Source of the DNA: Actinoplanes subtropicus
Lineage (GTDB): Bacteria > Actinomycetota > Actinomycetes > Mycobacteriales > Micromonosporaceae
Direction: 5' to 3'
DNA: 64,000 nt
Assembly: GCF_000721705.1 (NCBI RefSeq)
Contig: NZ_JOJL01000029.1
Span: 62,001 to 126,000, forward strand
A model generated the notes under the pieces. The model saw only the letters and a program-made list of their open reading frames with translations. It ran no database searches and was not told the origin of the DNA. Of this stretch, positions 44,361 through 53,535 are shown piece after piece (positions within the stretch are counted from its first letter, which is position 1; every line of letters begins with the position of its first letter). A program made the position numbers and the translations under genes.

Positions 44361-45320
44361 GTGGACGAGGTCCGCAATCTGATCATCATCGGTTCGGGGC
44401 CGTCCGGCTACACCGCGGCGTTGTACGCGGCCCGGGCCAATCTCAAGCCGCTCGTGATCGAGGGCGTCCAGTCCGGCGGCGCGCTGATGACCACCACCGA
44501 GGTGGAGAATTTCCCCGGTCACCGCGACGGAATCATGGGCCCGGAGCTCATGGACACCATGCGCGCGCAGGCCGAGAAGTTCGGCGCGGAATTCCTGACC
44601 GACGACGTCACGCGCGTCGAGCTGACCGACAAGCCCACCGAGGCGGGCACCGAGGGCCTCAAGACCGTCTGGGTCGGCGACCAGGAGTACTTCGCCCGCG
44701 CCGTGATCCTCGCCACCGGTTCCGCGTGGCGCCCGATCGGCGTGCCCGGCGAGCAGGAGCTGCTCGGCCACGGTGTCTCCTCCTGTGCGACCTGTGACGG
44801 CTTCTTCTTCCGTAACCAGCACATCGTGGTGGTCGGCGGCGGCGACTCCGCGATGGAGGAGGCGACCTTCCTCACCCGCTTCGCCGAGACCGTCACGATC
44901 GTGCATCGCCGCGACGCGTTCCGGGCCAGCAAGGTCATGCAGGTCCGCGCGCTGAACAACCCGAAGATCAAGGTCGAGTGGGACTCGGTCGTCGAGGAGA
45001 TCCTCGGTGAGGACGGCAAGGTCGTCGGCGTCCGGCTGAAGAACGTCAAGACCGGCGCGACCAAGGTGCTCGACGTGACCGGCGTGTTCGTGGCGATCGG
45101 CCACGACCCGCGCAGCGAGCTGTTCAAGGGCCAGGTCGAGCTCGACGACGAGGGCTACGTGAAGGTCGACTCGCCGTCGACCCGCACCAACATCGCGGGC
45201 GTGTTCGCGGCCGGCGACCTCGTCGACCACACCTATCGTCAGGCCATCACGGCCTCCGGCACGGGTTGTGCCGCGGCGCTCGACGCCGAGCGTTTCATCG
45301 CCTCATTCGTAGAGCTGTAA
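44361..45320 (+). CDS. trxB: Thioredoxin reductase
   Basis: 319 residues. FAD-binding [19 protein letters not shown], the redox centre [16 protein letters not shown]-binding [15 protein letters not shown] with [10 protein letters not shown], and the terminal [30 protein letters not shown]. Low-molecular-weight type. It reduces the thioredoxin encoded 11 bases downstream. The start is the GTG at 44361 after GGGAG; the longer frame to 44313 is unlikely. A CTAG-containing promoter region precedes it, and SigM control is plausible from family knowledge. Confidence 0.97.
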   Translation: MDEVRNLIIIGSGPSGYTAALYAARANLKPLVIEGVQSGGALMTTTEVENFPGHRDGIMGPELMDTMRAQAEKFGAEFLTDDVTRVELTDKPTEAGTEGLKTVWVGDQEYFARAVILATGSAWRPIGVPGEQELLGHGVSSCATCDGFFFRNQHIVVVGGGDSAMEEATFLTRFAETVTIVHRRDAFRASKVMQVRALNNPKIKVEWDSVVEEILGEDGKVVGVRLKNVKTGATKVLDVTGVFVAIGHDPRSELFKGQVELDDEGYVKVDSPSTRTNIAGVFAAGDLVDHTYRQAITASGTGCAAALDAERFIASFVEL

Positions 45321-45331
45321 GGGAGGTCGTC

Positions 45332-45655
45332 GTGGGAGCAGGCAAGCCTGTCACCGACGCCACGTTCACCAGTGACGTGCTGCAGTCGGACAAGCCGGTG
45401 CTGGTGGACTTCTGGGCGGAGTGGTGCATGCCCTGCAAGAAGGTCGACCCGCTGCTCAGCGAGATCGCCAAGGAGATGGGCGACAAGGTGGAGATCGTCA
45501 GCATCAACATCGACGAGAACCCCGAGACGACCCGCGCGTACCGGGTGATGTCGGTCCCCACGCTGACCATCTTCAAGGGCGGCGAACCGGTCAATTCGGT
45601 CACCGGCGCCAAGCCGAAGAGCGCCCTGGTCAACTTCATCGAGTCGGCTCTCTGA
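45332..45655 (+). CDS. trxA: Thioredoxin with CMPC active site
   Basis: A 107-residue thioredoxin with LVDFWAEWCMPCKKVDPLL as redox motif, followed by cis-Pro SVPTLTIFKGGEPV. Nearly all thioredoxins have WCGPC; here the Gly is Met (codon ATG at the CxxC second position). A changed CxxC dipeptide normally shifts redox potential or substrate range. GTG start at 45332 with GGGAGG six bases upstream. It forms an operon with trxB. Confidence 0.95.
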   Translation: MGAGKPVTDATFTSDVLQSDKPVLVDFWAEWCMPCKKVDPLLSEIAKEMGDKVEIVSINIDENPETTRAYRVMSVPTLTIFKGGEPVNSVTGAKPKSALVNFIESAL

Positions 45656-45665
45656 TCCGTTAGTC

Positions 45666-45695
45666 ACGCCCCGCATCCCGTCGGATGCGGGGCGT
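45666..45695 (+). terminator. Terminator after trxB-trxA
   Basis: Perfect 13-base arms ACGCCCCGCATCC (45666-45678) and GGATGCGGGGCGT (45683-45695) around the tetraloop CGTC, eleven bases after the trxA stop. Confidence 0.85.
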
Positions 45696-45799
45696 CGCCG
45701 TCCCCCGGGCGGATTGCGCCGCCGGGTGGGCCCGGCGGTTGGGGAGTACGCTGCGAAGTCGTTCTCATTTCCCTCGGACCCATGCAAGGGAGTTCCGGC

Positions 45800-46954
45800 G
45801 TGCGTTCCATCCGACGTGGAGACAGCGGCCCGGCCGTGGCCGAGATCAGATCCATCCTGGTCGGCCTGGACCTGCTGGACACCCCCTCGGACGTCTTCGA
45901 CGATGCCACCGACACGGCGGTCCGAGCGTTCCAGCAGAGCCGTGGCATCGGCGTGGACGGGCTGGTCGGCGACGAGACCTGGAGCGCGCTGGACGCGGCC
46001 CGCTGGCGGCTCGGCGCCCGCACGCTGTACCACTCGGTGACCAACCCGCTGGTCGGCGAGGACGTCCGGGCGCTGCAGGAACGCCTGCTGGAGATGGGGT
46101 ACGACACCGGCCGCGCCGACTCGATCTACGGCCAGCGCACCGCCCGCGCGGTCGCCCAGTTCCAGCGCGAGGTCGGCCTGACCCCCGACGGGACGTGCGG
46201 GCCCAACACCATGAAGGCGCTGCGCCGGCTCGGCCGCAAGGTCGTCGGCGGCCGCCCGCAGTGGCTGCGCGAGGCCGAGGCGTTCCGCCAGGCCGGCACC
46301 AACCTGATGGGCAAGACCATCGTGATCGACCCGGGTCACGGCGGCGGCGACGACCTGGGCGTGGTGGTGCCCGAGGGCCCGCTCCGCTGGACCGAGGCCG
46401 ACCTGGTCTTCGATCTTGCCGCCCGGCTCGAGGGCCGGCTCGCCGCGGCCGGCATGCGGGTGCACCTGACCCGAGGGCCGCAGCCGGCCCAGCCGATGAG
46501 CGGCGCCGAGCGGGCCACGCTGGCCAACAGCCTGGGCGCCGACCTGCTGATCTCGCTGCACCTGGACGGCCACGAGAACGAGGACGCGCACGGCGTCGCG
46601 ACGTACCACTACGGCACCGGGAACGGGCTGAGCTCCACGGTCGGCGAGCGGCTGGCCAACCTGGTACAGCGCGAGATCGTCGTGCGCACCGGGATGCGGG
46701 ACTGCCGCATCCACGCCAAGACCTGGGAGCTGCTGCGGTTGACCCAGATGCCGGCCGTACGCGTCGACCTGGGTTACCTGACGTCGCCCACCGACCGGGA
46801 CCGCCTGGTGAACCCGCTCTTCCGGGAGCAGATCGTCGAGGCGATCCTGGCCGCGGTGCAGCGCATGTACTACCCGGTCGAGATCGACGTGCCGACCGGC
46901 TCGATCGACGTACGGCAGCTGAGGGTGGCGCTCAGTTCTCCACGCTCCGCGTAG
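45800..46954 (+). CDS. cwlM: CwlM-type N-acetylmuramoyl-L-alanine amidase homologue
   Basis: 384 residues. Two peptidoglycan-binding repeats (SIRRGDSGPAVAEIRSILVGL ... GLVGDETWSAL and LVGEDVRALQERLLEMGYD ... GTCGPNTMKALRRL) are followed by an Amidase_3 domain (IVIDPGHGGGDD, WTEADLVFDLAARL, LISLHLDGHEN). The catalytic Glu region, usually VExGFxxN, reads RVDLGYLTSPTD, so Asp stands for Glu. In M. tuberculosis CwlM is a cytoplasmic regulator of MurA rather than an enzyme, and no signal peptide is seen here. The start is the GTG at 45800, seven bases after AAGGGAG; an ATG at 45782 lies upstream of that site. Confidence 0.93.
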   Translation: MRSIRRGDSGPAVAEIRSILVGLDLLDTPSDVFDDATDTAVRAFQQSRGIGVDGLVGDETWSALDAARWRLGARTLYHSVTNPLVGEDVRALQERLLEMGYDTGRADSIYGQRTARAVAQFQREVGLTPDGTCGPNTMKALRRLGRKVVGGRPQWLREAEAFRQAGTNLMGKTIVIDPGHGGGDDLGVVVPEGPLRWTEADLVFDLAARLEGRLAAAGMRVHLTRGPQPAQPMSGAERATLANSLGADLLISLHLDGHENEDAHGVATYHYGTGNGLSSTVGERLANLVQREIVVRTGMRDCRIHAKTWELLRLTQMPAVRVDLGYLTSPTDRDRLVNPLFREQIVEAILAAVQRMYYPVEIDVPTGSIDVRQLRVALSSPRSA

Positions 46955-47600
46955 CCGTCGCGGGTCGCACCGGTCGCAGCAGCGTCTCCGGGCTCATCGA
47001 GCCGAGGAGCTTCTCCAGCGCATACTCGACGTCGGACTTCCAGGACAGGGCCGTCCGCAGCTCCAGCCGCAGTCGCGGATAGCGCGGATGCGGACGCACG
47101 GTCTTAAAGCCGACGGAGAGGAAGAAATCGACCGGCGCGACGCAGCCCCTCTGCTTGTCGTCGTCGGCCTCGCCGAACTTGGCGTCGCCGAACGCCTCGA
47201 TCGCCTTCACTCCACGCTTGGTCAGGTCGCGGGCCACGCCCTGCACCAGCATGCGGCCCAGGCCGCCGCCGGCGAACGAGGCCACCACGTGCGCGGTCAT
47301 CAGCAGCGCGGCGTCGGCGCTCACCGGGGACGTGGGAAAGGCCATCGACCGGGGGACGTAGGCGGGCGGCGCGTACATGACGAAACCGGCGGGCATGCCG
47401 TCCACGTACGCGAGCTTGCCGCAGGAGCCCCACTCCAGCAGCGTCTGCGACACCCACGCCTCTTTTTCCAGGCCCGGGTCGCCGGAGGCGCAGGCCCGCT
47501 CGGCGGCGACCGGGTCGAGCTCCCAGTAGACGCACTGCCGGCACGGGCGAGGCAGGTCCTCGAGGGTGTCCAGCGTGAGATTGACCAGGCGTCGCGACAC
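46932..47600 (-). CDS. GNAT-family N-acetyltransferase
   Basis: 222 residues. Core: CGKLAYVDGMPAGFVMYAPPAYVPRS (beta strands) and SFAGGGLGRMLVQGVARDLTKRGVKAIEAFGD, where GGGLGRML is the acetyl-CoA pyrophosphate loop. The N-terminus has a Cys pair (RPCRQCVYWELDP). The start is the GTG at 47600, eight bases after AGGAGG; the ATG two codons upstream (47606) is too close to that site. It overlaps the convergent cwlM end by 23 bases. The substrate is unknown. A gene of this type beside the parAB block is common in actinomycetes. Confidence 0.85.
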   Translation of the reverse strand: MSRRLVNLTLDTLEDLPRPCRQCVYWELDPVAAERACASGDPGLEKEAWVSQTLLEWGSCGKLAYVDGMPAGFVMYAPPAYVPRSMAFPTSPVSADAALLMTAHVVASFAGGGLGRMLVQGVARDLTKRGVKAIEAFGDAKFGEADDDKQRGCVAPVDFFLSVGFKTVRPHPRYPRLRLELRTALSWKSDVEYALEKLLGSMSPETLLRPVRPATATRSVEN

Positions 47601-47780
47601 TGCCATCCCCCTCCTGGGCCACGGCCGCGTGGATGCGCCAGGCCCCCACCACCCGGGCAGGATCCTACGCCGCAAAATCCATGAACGGGACCAGGTCGGG
47701 CATCCACCCGGTTAACCGAGGGCCTACGGCGTGGGCGCCGACTAACATTTGGGGTCCCGGCCTGCCTAAGGAGGGCACAG

Positions 47781-49091
47781 ATGACCGGCACCACCCAGGA
47801 CGACTACACCGATGTGTACGCGAGACGCGTGCGCGGGATGTCCACCTCCGAGATCCGCGCCCTGTTCTCCGTCGCCAGCCGTCCCGAGGTGGTGTCGCTT
47901 GCCGGCGGCTCCCCGTACATTGCCGCCCTCCCGCTGGACGCCGTCGGCGAGATGCTCGGCAGCCTCGCCGCCGAGCAGGGCACGGTGAGCCTGCAGTACG
48001 GCATCGGCCAGGGCACGGTCGAGCTGCGCGAGCGCATCTGCGAGGTGATGGCGCTCTCCGGCATCCGCGGCGCCTCCCCCGACGACGTGGTGGTCACCGT
48101 CGGCGGCCAGCAGGCGCTCGACCTGCTCGCCCGCCTCTTCCTCGACCCGGGCGACGTGGTGCTCGCCGAGGGCCCCAGCTACGTCGGCGCGCTCGGCGTC
48201 TTCCAGGCCGCCCAGGCCCAGGTCCACCACGTCCCGATGGACGACGAGGGGCTGATCCCGGCCGCGCTCGAGGAGGCGATCGCCGCGGTGGCGCGCTCCG
48301 GCCGCCGGGCGAAATTCCTGTACACCATCCCCACCTTCCAGAACCCGGCCGGCGTGACGCTGACCGAGGAGCGGCGGGAACAGGTGCTCGAGATCTGTGA
48401 GCGCGCCGGGTTGCTGGTGGTGGAGGACGACCCGTACGGCATGCTGTCTTTTGAAGGCGATGTCCCGGTGCCGTTGCGTGCGCGCCGGCGCGATGGGGTC
48501 TTCTACGTCAGCACCTTCTCCAAGACTTTCGCGCCGGGGCTGCGGGTCGGCTGGATTCTCGCGCCACACGCGGTGCGGGAGAAACTCGTGATGATGAGCG
48601 AGGCGAACGTGCTGTGTCCGAGCACGTTCGCGCAGGGCGCGGTGACGCAGTACCTGACGACGATGCCGTGGCGCGAGCAGATCAAGTCGTACCGCGAGAT
48701 CTACCGCGAGCGCCGGGACGTGCTGCTCGCCGCCCTGCGCGACCTGATGCCTGCCGGCACGACCTGGACCAACCCGACCGGCGGCCTGTTCACCTGGGTG
48801 ACCATCCCGGAGGGCCTCGACTCCAAGGCGATGATGCCGCGCGCGATCGCGGCGCGGGTGGCGTATGTGCCCGGCACCGGCTTCTACGCCGACGGCACCG
48901 GCACGAGCAACATGCGACTCAATTTTGCGTACGCGGCGCCCGAGCGCCTGCGAGAGGGCGTGCGCCGGCTCTCCGGCGTGATGGAGCAGGAGCTCGCGAT
49001 GCGAGCCGTGTTCGGCCCGGGCTCGGCGATCCACCACCACCGCCGGCGCGGCGCGGCCACCGCCGACGCCCCTGGCCCCGACTTGGCATGA
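47781..49091 (+). CDS. PLP-dependent aminotransferase, class I/II
   Basis: 436 residues. Fold type I aminotransferase with VTVGGQQALDLLARLFLDPGD, IPTFQNPAGVTL, DDPYGMLSFEG and the PLP lysine in STFSKTFAPGLRVGW. Closest by pattern to LysN/2-aminoadipate-type and MocR-domain aminotransferases, here without a DNA-binding domain. A His/Arg-rich tail (IHHHRRRGAATADAP) is added. ATG at 47781 after AAGGAGG. The stop overlaps the next gene start (ATGA), so the two form a unit; together they may act on an amino acid later joined by the ATP-grasp enzyme, which is inference. Confidence 0.93.
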   Translation: MTGTTQDDYTDVYARRVRGMSTSEIRALFSVASRPEVVSLAGGSPYIAALPLDAVGEMLGSLAAEQGTVSLQYGIGQGTVELRERICEVMALSGIRGASPDDVVVTVGGQQALDLLARLFLDPGDVVLAEGPSYVGALGVFQAAQAQVHHVPMDDEGLIPAALEEAIAAVARSGRRAKFLYTIPTFQNPAGVTLTEERREQVLEICERAGLLVVEDDPYGMLSFEGDVPVPLRARRRDGVFYVSTFSKTFAPGLRVGWILAPHAVREKLVMMSEANVLCPSTFAQGAVTQYLTTMPWREQIKSYREIYRERRDVLLAALRDLMPAGTTWTNPTGGLFTWVTIPEGLDSKAMMPRAIAARVAYVPGTGFYADGTGTSNMRLNFAYAAPERLREGVRRLSGVMEQELAMRAVFGPGSAIHHHRRRGAATADAPGPDLA

Positions 49092-50056
49092 TCCGTTCTA
49101 TGGCTTCAGGTGACGATGTGCGCGTGATGGTTCTGGCCGGTGGCCTCTCCTACGAGAGGGATGTCTCGCTGCGTTCCGGCCGTCGGGTGCTCGACGCGCT
49201 CCGCGACGTGGGCGTGCAGGCCGAACTGCACGACTCGGACGTCGCGCTGCTGCCGGCCCTGCAGGAGGATCCGCCCGACGCGGTGTTGATCGCGCTGCAC
49301 GGTGCCACCGGTGAGGACGGCTCGCTGCGGGGCGTCCTCGATCTGTGCGGCGTGCCGTACGTGGGTCCTGACGCGCACGCGTCCCGGGTGGCCTGGGACA
49401 AGCCGTCGGCGAAAGCGATGCTGAGCGAGGCCGGCATCCCGACGCCGGAGTGGGTGGCGCTGCCGCACGACCGGTTCTCCGAACTGGGCGCGGTCGCGGT
49501 GCTGGACCGGATCGTCGACCGGCTCGGCCTGCCGCTGATGATCAAGCCGGCGCAGGGCGGTTCCGGCCTGGGCGCCGCGGTGGTCCGCGAGGAGGCCGAC
49601 CTGCCGGCCGCGATGGTGGGCTGTTTCGCGTACTACACGACCGCGCTGGTCGAGAAGTACGTGCCCGGCAAGAACATCGCCGTGTCGATTGTGGATCTCG
49701 GCTCCGGCCCGCAGGCGCTGCCGCCCGTCGAGATCGTGCCCCGGGACGGGGTCTACGACTACGCGGCCCGCTACACCGCCGGGTTGACGACGTGGCATGC
49801 GCCAGCCCGGCTCGACGAGAAGACGACCGCACGGGTGATAGAGGTGTCGCTCGCCGCCCACAAGACCCTCGGGCTGCGGGATATGTCTCGAGTGGACTTG
49901 ATCGTCACGGAGGACGGGTCACCGCAGGTGCTCGGGACGAACGTGTCACCGGGGCTGACCGAGACGTCGTTGCTGCCGCTCGCGGTGCAGGCGGCTGGGC
50001 TTTCGCTGGGGCGCGTCCTGGCTACATTGATCGAGCGGGCGGCCGCGCGGGGTTAG
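49088..50056 (+). CDS. Ddl-like ATP-grasp ligase with altered metal site
   Basis: 322 residues. D-Ala-D-Ala ligase fold: VLAGGLSYERDVSLRSGRRV, VLIALHGATGEDGSLRGVLDL, DKPSAKAMLSEAGIPTPEW, LMIKPAQGGSGLGAAVV and SRVDLIVTEDG. The metal motif, normally E-I-N-x-x-P-G, reads GTNVSPGLTETS (Gly283, Asn285), so the Mg-binding Glu is missing while Asp270 and the Asn are kept. It may have another specificity or be inactive; the usual cell wall Ddl is expected elsewhere. The start ATG overlaps the aminotransferase stop; an ATG at 49100 is an alternative. Confidence 0.85.
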   Translation: MIRSMASGDDVRVMVLAGGLSYERDVSLRSGRRVLDALRDVGVQAELHDSDVALLPALQEDPPDAVLIALHGATGEDGSLRGVLDLCGVPYVGPDAHASRVAWDKPSAKAMLSEAGIPTPEWVALPHDRFSELGAVAVLDRIVDRLGLPLMIKPAQGGSGLGAAVVREEADLPAAMVGCFAYYTTALVEKYVPGKNIAVSIVDLGSGPQALPPVEIVPRDGVYDYAARYTAGLTTWHAPARLDEKTTARVIEVSLAAHKTLGLRDMSRVDLIVTEDGSPQVLGTNVSPGLTETSLLPLAVQAAGLSLGRVLATLIERAAARG

Positions 50057-50178
50057 GTCGGTGCTCGGCCTCGACTGTCGACGGCGTCTCGCGCTGGCCG
50101 CCACTCCGCGGTCGGTCAGATCCGGCACCGCGCCGCGTGGTTTTGATCCTTGCTTCGCTGTGGGTGCGTTGCGCTGAC

Positions 50179-51003
50179 CTACGTGGTCGCCCGCGTGGGT
50201 GCGGTGGGGACGTCGTCCAGCATTCCGTTCTCGGATGCGACCGTCGGCGCCGGCTCCGTCTTGGTTTCGATCTTGGCTTCGGTCTGGGCCTGAGCGTCTT
50301 TGGCTTCGGTCTGGGCCTGAACGTCTTTGGCTTCGGCCTGGGCCTGAACGTCGCCCAGGGTCGCGGGGCGGCGGTCGTCGGTGTCGTTCGTCGCGGACGG
50401 GCTGTAGGTGATCGTGGAGGGCGCTTCCCACTGGATGTGCGGCGGCTCGGCGATCGCCTCGCCGCCGAACTCGGCGAGCCACGCGGCGACGAGTGCCAGG
50501 TTCTCGCGCCACTGAGGCTCAGGGATCACCGGGAGGATGTCGTCCCAGAGCGAGAGGAACGTGCCGCGCAGCTGGAGCCGGCCGTACGGCCGGGCCAGGA
50601 ACCACAGATGCAAATGCGCGGAGCCGTCACCCCATCGGTTGACATGAACCCGCGCGACGCCGTCGAGCGACCGGATGGCGCGCTCGAGCCGGACCGTCAT
50701 GACACCGAGCTCGGCGGCGAGCAGGTTGGGCAGATCGCCGAGATCGAGGTGCGATCGGCACTCGAGGATGAGGACCATCGGTAGCCCCGTGGGCCGGTCC
50801 ATGGCCCGGACGCGCCATCGCTCGCTGATCCAGATGTACGCGTCATCAGGGGTATTGCATGCCACGCAGTCCGCCGCATCCTCACCGTTCCGCGGCGGCT
50901 CGAGCTCCACGGGGGCGGCCAGCGGTTTGACCCGCATCTCGCCCTCGAACGGGAAAGAGGGCCAGCGCGTGAAGTCGGGCAGGGGCGCGGTGTTGTCGGG
51001 CAC
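50179..51003 (-). CDS. HIT-like domain protein with repeat tail
   Basis: 274 residues. The N-terminal 190 residues look like a HIT/GalT-type fold: ADCVACNTPDD (zinc-like CxxC), IWISERWRVRA, LILECRSHLDLGDL and VHVNRWGDGSAHLHLWFLARP, where SAHLHLW is a HxHx motif. The full HIT triad His-x-His-x-His is not complete, so hydrolase activity is doubtful. The C-terminal 80 residues carry three 9-residue repeats (DVQAQAEAK, DVQAQTEAK, DAQAQTEAK). GTG start at 51003. It is the last gene before the parS-rich region. Confidence 0.75.
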   Translation of the reverse strand: MPDNTAPLPDFTRWPSFPFEGEMRVKPLAAPVELEPPRNGEDAADCVACNTPDDAYIWISERWRVRAMDRPTGLPMVLILECRSHLDLGDLPNLLAAELGVMTVRLERAIRSLDGVARVHVNRWGDGSAHLHLWFLARPYGRLQLRGTFLSLWDDILPVIPEPQWRENLALVAAWLAEFGGEAIAEPPHIQWEAPSTITYSPSATNDTDDRRPATLGDVQAQAEAKDVQAQTEAKDAQAQTEAKIETKTEPAPTVASENGMLDDVPTAPTRATT

Positions 51004-51172
51004 GGCGTGACTTTAGCCCAGGCCAGTGCGCCTGTCCTGGGTCAATTTTCGGCCGGCGCGGTAACCGAGCGTCAGCCGTCCGATCACCGAGATCGCCATC
51101 AATACCCCTCACCCTCCGTCGGCACCCCGCGACCCCCATAGTTATCCACAGAAGTTATCCACAGCCCGCCCC

Positions 51173-51186
51173 GTTTCACGTGAAAC
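51173..51186. other. parS site 1 (ParB-binding)
   Basis: Perfect palindrome GTTTCACGTGAAAC, ten bases after the second TTATCCACA box. Confidence 0.92.
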
Positions 51187-51250
51187 ACGACGTCGCAGCG
51201 TTGCACCCCCTGTGGATGAAGCCGTGGAACCCCGCCCCCACATCAACCAC

Positions 51251-51264
51251 GTTTCACGTGAAAC
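51251..51264. other. parS site 2 (ParB-binding)
   Basis: Perfect GTTTCACGTGAAAC, 78 bases from site 1 and followed by a TGTGGATAA DnaA box at 51303. Confidence 0.92.
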
Positions 51265-51451
51265 CGCCCGCCGCCGTTTCTCAACAGCCGTTACCCACAC
51301 CCTGTGGATAACTCGCCCGACCCGCAGCCAGCACTCCTTGCCCGGCCCCGGAGGCTCCCTCACATTCACGTTCCACCGCCTCGATACCGGGTGCCGTCGG
51401 TCGCCGCCCCCGTCCGGCTAGCACCCCGCACGCCGGGACGGTGGCGGGGCA

Positions 51452-51645
51452 CCGGGCGTGCAGTTCCCGGCCACCGCCGCGTCAGACCCTCGCCCCCCAG
51501 CAGCCGGGTGCACCGCGGGCGTGCAGCTGCCGGCCCACCGCCGCGTCAGACCCTCGCCCCCAGCAGCCGGGTGCACCGCGGGCGTGCAGCTCCCGCCCCC
51601 GCCGCGTCAGACCCCTCGCCCGCAGCGGCCGGGTGCACCGCTACG
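51452..51645 (+). repeat. 60-64-bp tandem repeat in the parS region
   Basis: The marker GCGTCAGAC recurs at 51479, 51543 and 51603 (offsets 64 and 60), each followed by GGGTGCACCG about 25 bases on. At least three imperfect copies. Period not fixed to three, so not coding. Confidence 0.8.
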
Positions 51646-52230
51646 GCTCTCCGGCCTGTTGCCACGTGGCGCCCTCCACCTCCCGGTTGCTACTTGTGCC
51701 TGCCTCAACATCGCGAGGCGGAATTTGAGCGTGAGCGGATATCCCCGCCACAGCTCCCCGAAGGTTGTCGGCTGGAACAGGCCACCCCAGCCGCACAGCC
51801 GAGCCGCCCGACCGCGCCGCCGCGTGGCTGAGCCACAGCGCCGCCCGGGTCCACGCACGGCGCCCTCCCTCCGGCCGCCCACGGTCTTCCTGCCGCAGCG
51901 TGCTTCACTACCCGCATCCCTACTGCTTGCTGCAACCGACCGCGCAGCCTCCTCCCGCCAACGACATCCAAGGCACCGCTGCCCGTCCAGTCGGCGCCGA
52001 CCCCTCGACAGGTGCGCAACCGCCCTCTTGACATCCCGATCTACGGCCGGCCGGTCATGTCCCGCGCTCGAGCCATCCCGACTCTTCGAACGACAGTCCG
52101 TGGCTGCAACACCGGCCGCAACCGACGCCCAACGACCGGCCTCACCCCCGCCGCCGTCAGATCCAGCGACCGGTACCTCGCCATGCGAAGGCTGCCGCCA
52201 AGCTGAACACGACACGGCGAAGGCGCCCTT

Positions 52231-52244
52231 GTTTCACGTGAAAC
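52231..52244. other. parS site 3 (ParB-binding)
   Basis: Perfect GTTTCACGTGAAAC; the heptamer array begins two bases after it. Confidence 0.92.
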
Positions 52245-52245
52245 C

Positions 52246-52315
52246 GGCTCCCGGCTCCCGGCTCCCGGCTCCCGGCTCCCGGCTCCCGGCTCCCGGCTCC
52301 CGGCTCCCGGCTCCC
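52246..52315 (+). repeat. Ten tandem GGCTCCC heptamers
   Basis: Exactly ten copies of GGCTCCC from 52246 to 52315, directly beside parS site 3. The 7-base period excludes a simple coding role. Likely a mutable microsatellite. Confidence 0.95.
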
Positions 52316-52680
52316 TCCGGCGGAAGGTGCCGCCATCCCGACTTTCACAGCGGTGCTTGGTGGGCTGCGATGGGCCGCCCATGCACGGTTGGCATCTCGA
52401 CCCGATCCGCCGCCTCCGCTAACCGGGTCCCGCCGGCGCCGCAGTTGTAGCTGGCTGTCATAGCAGTCCTCTCGATCCGCTGAAGTGTTGCTGCGGCTTG
52501 GGCCTCAGCATCGGGCCAAGCCCCCTGGACCGACGGAATGAAGTCTGTGGCAAGGCACGTCGCCTCGATGCTGGCGGACGGCTCGCCGATTCCTCCCACA
52601 GGACGCCGTCGGCAAGGGCTCAACTGAGCTCGTGCTCGGAGAGCCCCGTGCGGCCGGTCGCTTTGGTTGGGCTTCACGAT

Positions 52681-52694
52681 GTTTCACGTGAAAC
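52681..52694. other. parS site 4 (ParB-binding)
   Basis: Perfect GTTTCACGTGAAAC with flanking T and A, giving the full 16-base form. Confidence 0.92.
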
Positions 52695-52914
52695 AGGAGC
52701 CTCAAGTGAGGACCAGGACTCCAAACGTCCAGCGCACCTGTTTCGGAGGCAGGGCCGCCCGCCGGCTAAAGGAGCCTCGGTCGAGTGGCCGGAGTCGCGA
52801 CTCTTGAGAGGCACACGGCGACCTGAGAGGCACGCGGCGACCCGGGAGCGAGCGGCGTCGTCAGTTGGCCGCGAAGGCTGCAGATGATTTTGGGATTCGC
52901 TAGCCGAGGACGAG

Positions 52915-52928
52915 GTTTCACGTGAAAC
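52915..52928. other. parS site 5 (ParB-binding)
   Basis: Perfect GTTTCACGTGAAAC in the part where the plus strand turns from C-rich to G-rich. Confidence 0.92.
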
Positions 52929-53535
52929 GGTTCGCTTGGCACCTCGCCGGACTGCGACAGGCTCGGGGGCCAAACGGGGCAACGACGGGCTCAGCTCTGC
53001 CCAGCCATGGAGAGCGATGATGAGCGGCGAGAATGAGAGTCCGTGGGCCGCTGCACGGGCTGGCCACAGGCCATGCGCCGGCTACACCCGGGACACGTCA
53101 CCTTGCCGCCCCACCGTCGAGCCGCCTGCCATGCAGTGGCCGTGCCCAACCCGCCGCCTGGCGCTTGCCTGGCGGCGCGATGCGGCGGCGAGCTGGCGTG
53201 TTGCTCCCCGCAGCGTAGTGCGCTAGGCGGCACAGTCCCGGGCAGCACCTGGGATGGGTGTCCGCAGCAGCAGGACAGTGCGCGGCAGGGCAGCACGGCG
53301 GGACAAGGCGGGGCCAGCATGTCAGCAGCAAGGGCGGGCATCGCAGCATGTCGGCGACAGCGGCCGGCCGCCAGGCAGGAGGGCGGCACGGCTGCAGCAG
53401 TGCGGGCAGTGCGACAGGGGTGGCGGGGAGTGCGGCAGACTGGCGTCAGTAGAGGCGGACAGTGGCAACACGGTGGTCTGGCCGTTGGGCGGAACGGCAG
53501 GCTGGCGACAGCAACGGCGCGGTGGGTCCAGCTGC

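Larger units (their letters stand above)
51142..51311. promoter_or_regulatory. DnaA boxes interleaved with parS sites
   Basis: TTATCCACA occurs at 51142-51150 and 51155-51163, its reverse TGTGGATAA at 51303-51311, and the near-match TGTGGATGA at 51211-51219. Between and around them lie parS sites at 51173 and 51251. Confidence 0.7.

Noticed and set aside
51142..51311. Second origin of replication
   Set aside because: Only three or four boxes, no dnaA/dnaN context and no clear unwinding element; the real oriC follows dnaA at 63404. Kept only as a DnaA-binding candidate.
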